Shown piece by piece: positions 6,785-9,250 of a stretch of 9,250 bases of DNA. Position numbers and translations under genes: made by a program. Position 1 is the first letter of the stretch. Each line of letters starts with the position of its first letter. The DNA lies in NCBI GenBank assembly GCA_001751015.1, contig MAXM01000224.1:1-9250 (forward strand), given 5' to 3'. This DNA comes from Desulfobacterales bacterium C00003106 (GTDB lineage Bacteria; Desulfobacterota; Desulfobacteria; Desulfobacterales; C00003106). The notes below the pieces were generated by a model that saw nothing but the letters and a program-made list of their open reading frames with translations, had not been told where the DNA came from and did not search any database.

Positions 6785-7100
6785 AAAGCCTCTCTCAAGA
6801 CTTATATATCAAACAAAATGATAACGAAAGCGAAAAAAAAGGGATAATTCCATATTCGTCAAGGCCCTGATCGGGAATGGTTTCAGGAATTCGCGCAGGG
6901 ACTGTTCCTTGACAACCCGGCACAAGGGGATATATGTTTGTCATCATCTCCGGCATGCGGTCAGCGAGTCTGTTTCGACAAGACGAACTGTTCACGGCGG
7001 GTCAGGGATCGGCAACCAGGGGTTGGGAAAGTCTGTGATCTGTTTCTCGGACATCCGTCACTTGGCTGTGCATTTGCTGCCCAGGTGGAAACAGATACGT
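6785..7100. other. Intergenic stretch without an identifiable gene
   Basis: About 316 bp between the divergent porin and cobT genes. It should hold at least the porin promoter on the minus strand. TATATA at 6803-6808 is a possible -10 box, but I find no convincing -35. Several short frames are open, including a plus-strand stop-free tract 6848-7102 without an ATG. None encodes a recognisable protein or has a good ribosome-binding site. I could not fit a cobalamin riboswitch to it. It may contain decayed coding sequence or a long leader for cobT. Confidence 0.4.
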
Positions 7101-7156
7101 GAACAATTTTATCCAAAAGCTAACCGCTAATGGCTAAAAGCTAACCGCACAGGTTG
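7101..7156 (+). repeat. GCTAANN heptad repeat element, copy 3 (long)
   Basis: A 56-bp element matching the reverse complement of 4019-4074 at 55 positions. It reads GAACAATTTTATCCAAAA (7101-7118), heptads GCTAACC (7119-7125), GCTAATG (7126-7132), GCTAAAA (7133-7139) and GCTAACC (7140-7146), then GCACAGG (7147-7153) and TTG. It ends 34 nt before the preferred cobT ATG, in the same orientation as the gene. The following AA (7157-7158) is shared with copy 1, not with copy 2. Confidence 0.9.
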
Positions 7157-7190
7157 AACGGTTTCGGGTCTTTTTTTGATAGAGGAAGCA

Positions 7191-8252
7191 ATGGAAAAAT
7201 TAAACGATCTAATAAAGGGAATCAGGGACATTGACAGGGATATGCTCGATGCGGCAAGAGAGCATACAGCGCAACTCGTTATGCCGCCGCGCGCGCTCGG
7301 GCGGCTGCATGAAATTGCAGAACAGTTGTGTGGAATATTTTCCCATCTCAAGCCGGACGTAAGCAAGAAGGCCTTCTTTGTTATGGCCGGAGACCACGGA
7401 GTGGCGGATGAGGGCGTGAGCGCCTTTCCACAGCAGGTTACAGGCGAGATGGTGAAGTCGTTCATGCGAGGGGGGGCCGGCATTAATATCCTTGCACGTC
7501 AACTCCCAGCCGCCGTGACTGTCGTCGACATGGGCATTATTCCCCAAATAGAAGAATCCGGGAATCTCCTTGTAAGAAAAATACGACCCGGCACGGACAA
7601 CATTGCAAAAGGACCGGCCATGACGCGTACCGAAGCGAAAAAAGCCATTCTTGCCGGTTTTGAAGTGGGCTCAGCCGCGATAGCAAATGGTGTTCAGCTT
7701 CTTGGCGCCGGGGATATGGGGATTGCCAACACTACGCCCTCAAGCGCTATCGGCATGGTCATCCTCGGCAGGACCGTTGAGCAGATGACCGGAAGAGGCA
7801 CAGGGATCAGTGACGAGGCATACGCGTCTAAGCGTGGCGTCATTGAGAAGGCAATAAAAGTGAACGCTCCTGATCCCCGGGACGGTCTCGACGTGCTCGC
7901 CAAGGTTGGAGGATTTGAGATCGCAGGTATTGCCGGGCTCGTTCTTGCTGCGGCATATCACAGGCGGCCGGTTGTGATTGACGGGCTTATCTCCACAGCC
8001 GGAGCCCTTATCGCATACAACATGAACCCCTTTGTTGCAGGCTATGTTTTTGCCGGCCATACATCAGTGGAACAGGGCCACAAGCATATGCTTGCCTATA
8101 TGAGACTGCAGCCGATAATTGACCTTGAACTTCGTTTGGGGGAAGGTACAGGCGGGGCGCTCGCAATGCACATTATCGAAGGCGCGGCAAGGGTGTGCAA
8201 TGAGGTTCTGACATTTGACGAGGCCGGTGTAAGCAAAAGGGTTGCGGGATGA
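7191..8252 (+). CDS. cobT: Nicotinate-nucleotide--dimethylbenzimidazole phosphoribosyltransferase
   Basis: Transfers phosphoribose from nicotinate mononucleotide to dimethylbenzimidazole or a related lower-ligand base, giving the alpha-riboside phosphate used in the cobamide nucleotide loop. From the ATG at 7191 it has 353 residues, typical for CobT (PF02277). Visible blocks are MPPRALGRL (31-39), FFVMAGDHGVADEGVSAFP (62-80), GAGDMGIANTTPS (172-184) and GEGTGGALAM. Glu318 in the last block corresponds to the catalytic Glu317 of Salmonella CobT. GAGGA at 7182-7186 supports this start; a TTG at 7176 would add five residues but comes before that ribosome-binding site. The stop overlaps the cobS start as ATGA, so the two are probably translationally coupled. 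Heptad repeat copy 3 forms part of its leader. Confidence 0.96.
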   Translation: MEKLNDLIKGIRDIDRDMLDAAREHTAQLVMPPRALGRLHEIAEQLCGIFSHLKPDVSKKAFFVMAGDHGVADEGVSAFPQQVTGEMVKSFMRGGAGINILARQLPAAVTVVDMGIIPQIEESGNLLVRKIRPGTDNIAKGPAMTRTEAKKAILAGFEVGSAAIANGVQLLGAGDMGIANTTPSSAIGMVILGRTVEQMTGRGTGISDEAYASKRGVIEKAIKVNAPDPRDGLDVLAKVGGFEIAGIAGLVLAAAYHRRPVVIDGLISTAGALIAYNMNPFVAGYVFAGHTSVEQGHKHMLAYMRLQPIIDLELRLGEGTGGALAMHIIEGAARVCNEVLTFDEAGVSKRVAG

Positions 8253-8983
8253 ACTTCCTCGCTGCGGTCGCTTTTTTGACAACCCTCCCTGTCCGTTCGC
8301 AGGCCCGCTGGGAGGACAACGGAAAGGTCCTCTATTTTCCGGTTGTGGGTCTCATTATAGGAGTCCTCCTTTGCGCGGTGGACTATGTCGGATCCTTCGT
8401 GTTCGCGCCCGGGCTCCGGTCTCTGGTCGATCTCTTTTTCCTCGCGGCAATAACACGGGGGCTGCATTTGGACGGCCTGGCTGATACGGCCGACGGTCTT
8501 TTTTCGCACAGGTCACGGGAAGAGTCATTGAAAATCATGAGGGATTCCCGGATTGGCGTTATGGGTGTGCTTGCCCTTTTATTCTGCATCCTGTTCAAGT
8601 GGGAATCAATCTCGCTGCTGCCCGGAGAAAACAGGTGGTTGTTTCTCCTTGCCGCCCCAGCTCTTGCACGCGCCTCGTTAGTGATCGGAGTGGTATTGCT
8701 GCCGTATGCAAGGAGAGGGGAGGGCCTGGCAAAACGTATGACGGAATCAGGCAAAGGAGCGCTTTCTTTTGTATGTTTACCCATGCTCCTGCCGTTTCTT
8801 GTGAACTGGCGGGCCGCTTGCGCAATGAACCTGGTATTTATCTCTTGCGTGGCCTTTCTCCTTTGGTCTTTCAAAAAAAAGCTCAACGGTGTAACCGGCG
8901 ACACGCTTGGCGCGATGTGCGAAATTGTTGAATGCGCTATTCTTATGACAGGTTCTCTGTTATCGCAGCGGCTTTTTGCCTGA
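8249..8983 (+). CDS. cobS: Adenosylcobinamide-GDP ribazoletransferase (cobalamin synthase)
   Basis: Inner-membrane enzyme that joins adenosylcobinamide-GDP to alpha-ribazole or its 5'-phosphate, the CobT product, at the end of cobamide assembly. It has 244 residues, within the family range (PF02654). Conserved blocks are FLTTLPV (9-15), the acidic GLHLDGLADTADGL (71-84) likely to bind Mg2+, MRDSRIGVMG (97-106) and NGVTGDTLGAMCE (213-225). Hydrophobic segments at about 30-50, 58-70, 104-116, 129-151, 170-185 and 191-207 fit a polytopic protein. The ATG overlaps the cobT stop by 4 nt, with a GGG just upstream. The cobU/cobP partner that makes adenosylcobinamide-GDP is not in the window. Confidence 0.96.
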   Translation: MNFLAAVAFLTTLPVRSQARWEDNGKVLYFPVVGLIIGVLLCAVDYVGSFVFAPGLRSLVDLFFLAAITRGLHLDGLADTADGLFSHRSREESLKIMRDSRIGVMGVLALLFCILFKWESISLLPGENRWLFLLAAPALARASLVIGVVLLPYARRGEGLAKRMTESGKGALSFVCLPMLLPFLVNWRAACAMNLVFISCVAFLLWSFKKKLNGVTGDTLGAMCEIVECAILMTGSLLSQRLFA

Positions 8984-9250
8984 ATCCTGTTGTTGGCAGT
9001 GAAGTCTAGGCTGTCCAAATTGACCAAAATAGTTGCTCAACAATGGCTCCTGCAAATTGCTTACAAAATCTGATTCCATAAGGGTTTCAGGTGGATTTTA
9101 AGAGGGCCAAAAAATGAGAAAAAAATAATATTGGTATGCTTCACAAAGCCTCTATTTTTATTTGCCCAATACGCAACAACCTTTCTTTTTGCAAGATATT
9201 CAATTGATTCGATCCCTATTCAAAAAGTAATACCTGGAACTCTAATATAC
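8984..9250. other. AT-rich region downstream of cobS, no convincing gene
   Basis: Clearly more AT-rich than cobS. No clear terminator hairpin follows cobS. On the plus strand only a 24-codon GTG frame (8999-9073) is open. On the minus strand a frame is open over 9061-9219 (52 codons, reading for example YLAKRKVVAYWANKNRGF). It has no ATG and an in-frame TGA at 9220-9222, after which it stays open to the window edge. This may be the end of a gene, or a pseudogene remnant, continuing to the right. I do not recognise a family. Confidence 0.35.

Noticed and set aside
6795..6995. 66-codon minus-strand frame upstream of the porin
   Set aside because: No recognisable protein or plausible ribosome-binding site; it overlaps the expected porin promoter region.
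6873..7084. Possible cobalamin riboswitch upstream of cobT
   Set aside because: GGGAA (6873-6877) and ACTGTT (6901-6906) occur in plausible order before a cobamide gene, but the nearly invariant GCCACTG box is absent, GGTG is GGTT, and no good match to the B12-box end (AGCCAGGAGACCTGCC type) follows. The resemblance is at chance level.
6909..7130. 73-codon plus-strand frame before cobT
   Set aside because: No ribosome-binding site, no recognisable protein, and its last codons lie inside the heptad repeat.
8383..9027. 214-codon frame antisense to cobS
   Set aside because: cobS is certain on the other strand by its motifs; this frame is rich in Arg and Ser with no family features, a typical shadow.
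9220..9222. TGA as a selenocysteine codon in the minus frame at the right edge
   Set aside because: No stem-loop of bacterial SECIS type is visible just after the TGA, and the surrounding protein is not a known selenoprotein.

Overview
The window looks like a piece of a Gram-negative, probably anaerobic, bacterial chromosome of Desulfobacterota (deltaproteobacterial) type. The evidence is an outer-membrane porin with signal peptide and C-terminal Phe, a lipoprotein, the order DUF1385-prfA-prmC, and a cobT-cobS pair. The taxonomic placement is an inference from gene content and protein style; no rRNA or other marker is present. All seven recognisable genes are intact and belong to known families. 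I see no CRISPR array, tRNA, rRNA, transposase or phage gene.

Layout. Bases 1-128 are a repeat-bearing leader. Bases 129-3074 (+) form a translation-termination operon: a DUF1385 membrane protein, peptide chain release factor 1 (prfA), and the methyltransferase that modifies the GGQ glutamine of release factors (prmC). prmC converges on, and overlaps by 16 bp, a minus-strand gene (3059-3964) for a two-domain, OB-fold-like lipoprotein with a Met-rich linker. Bases 3965-4335 are a patchwork of repeats. A lone AI-2E/PerM-type permease (4336-5448, +) follows and converges on a minus-strand outer-membrane porin (5602-6699), with a GC-rich hairpin between them. Bases 6700-7190 are a long intergenic stretch with two repeat elements and an unexplained central part. 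cobT (7191-8252) and cobS (8249-8983) overlap by ATGA and act in nucleotide-loop assembly of cobamides. Bases 8984-9250 are AT-rich, without a convincing gene.

The most interesting signal is a dispersed intergenic repeat built on a 7-bp period (GCTAANN) that always ends in GCACAGGTTG. There are three copies, at 61-89, 4019-4074 (reverse) and 7101-7156. The last two match at 55 of 56 positions. Each copy points towards a start codon 34-54 nt downstream: DUF1385-prfA-prmC, the lipoprotein, and cobT-cobS. This could be a shared leader or promoter element, or a dispersed repeat whose orientation here is coincidence. With three copies the two cannot be separated. No complete novel system is evident.
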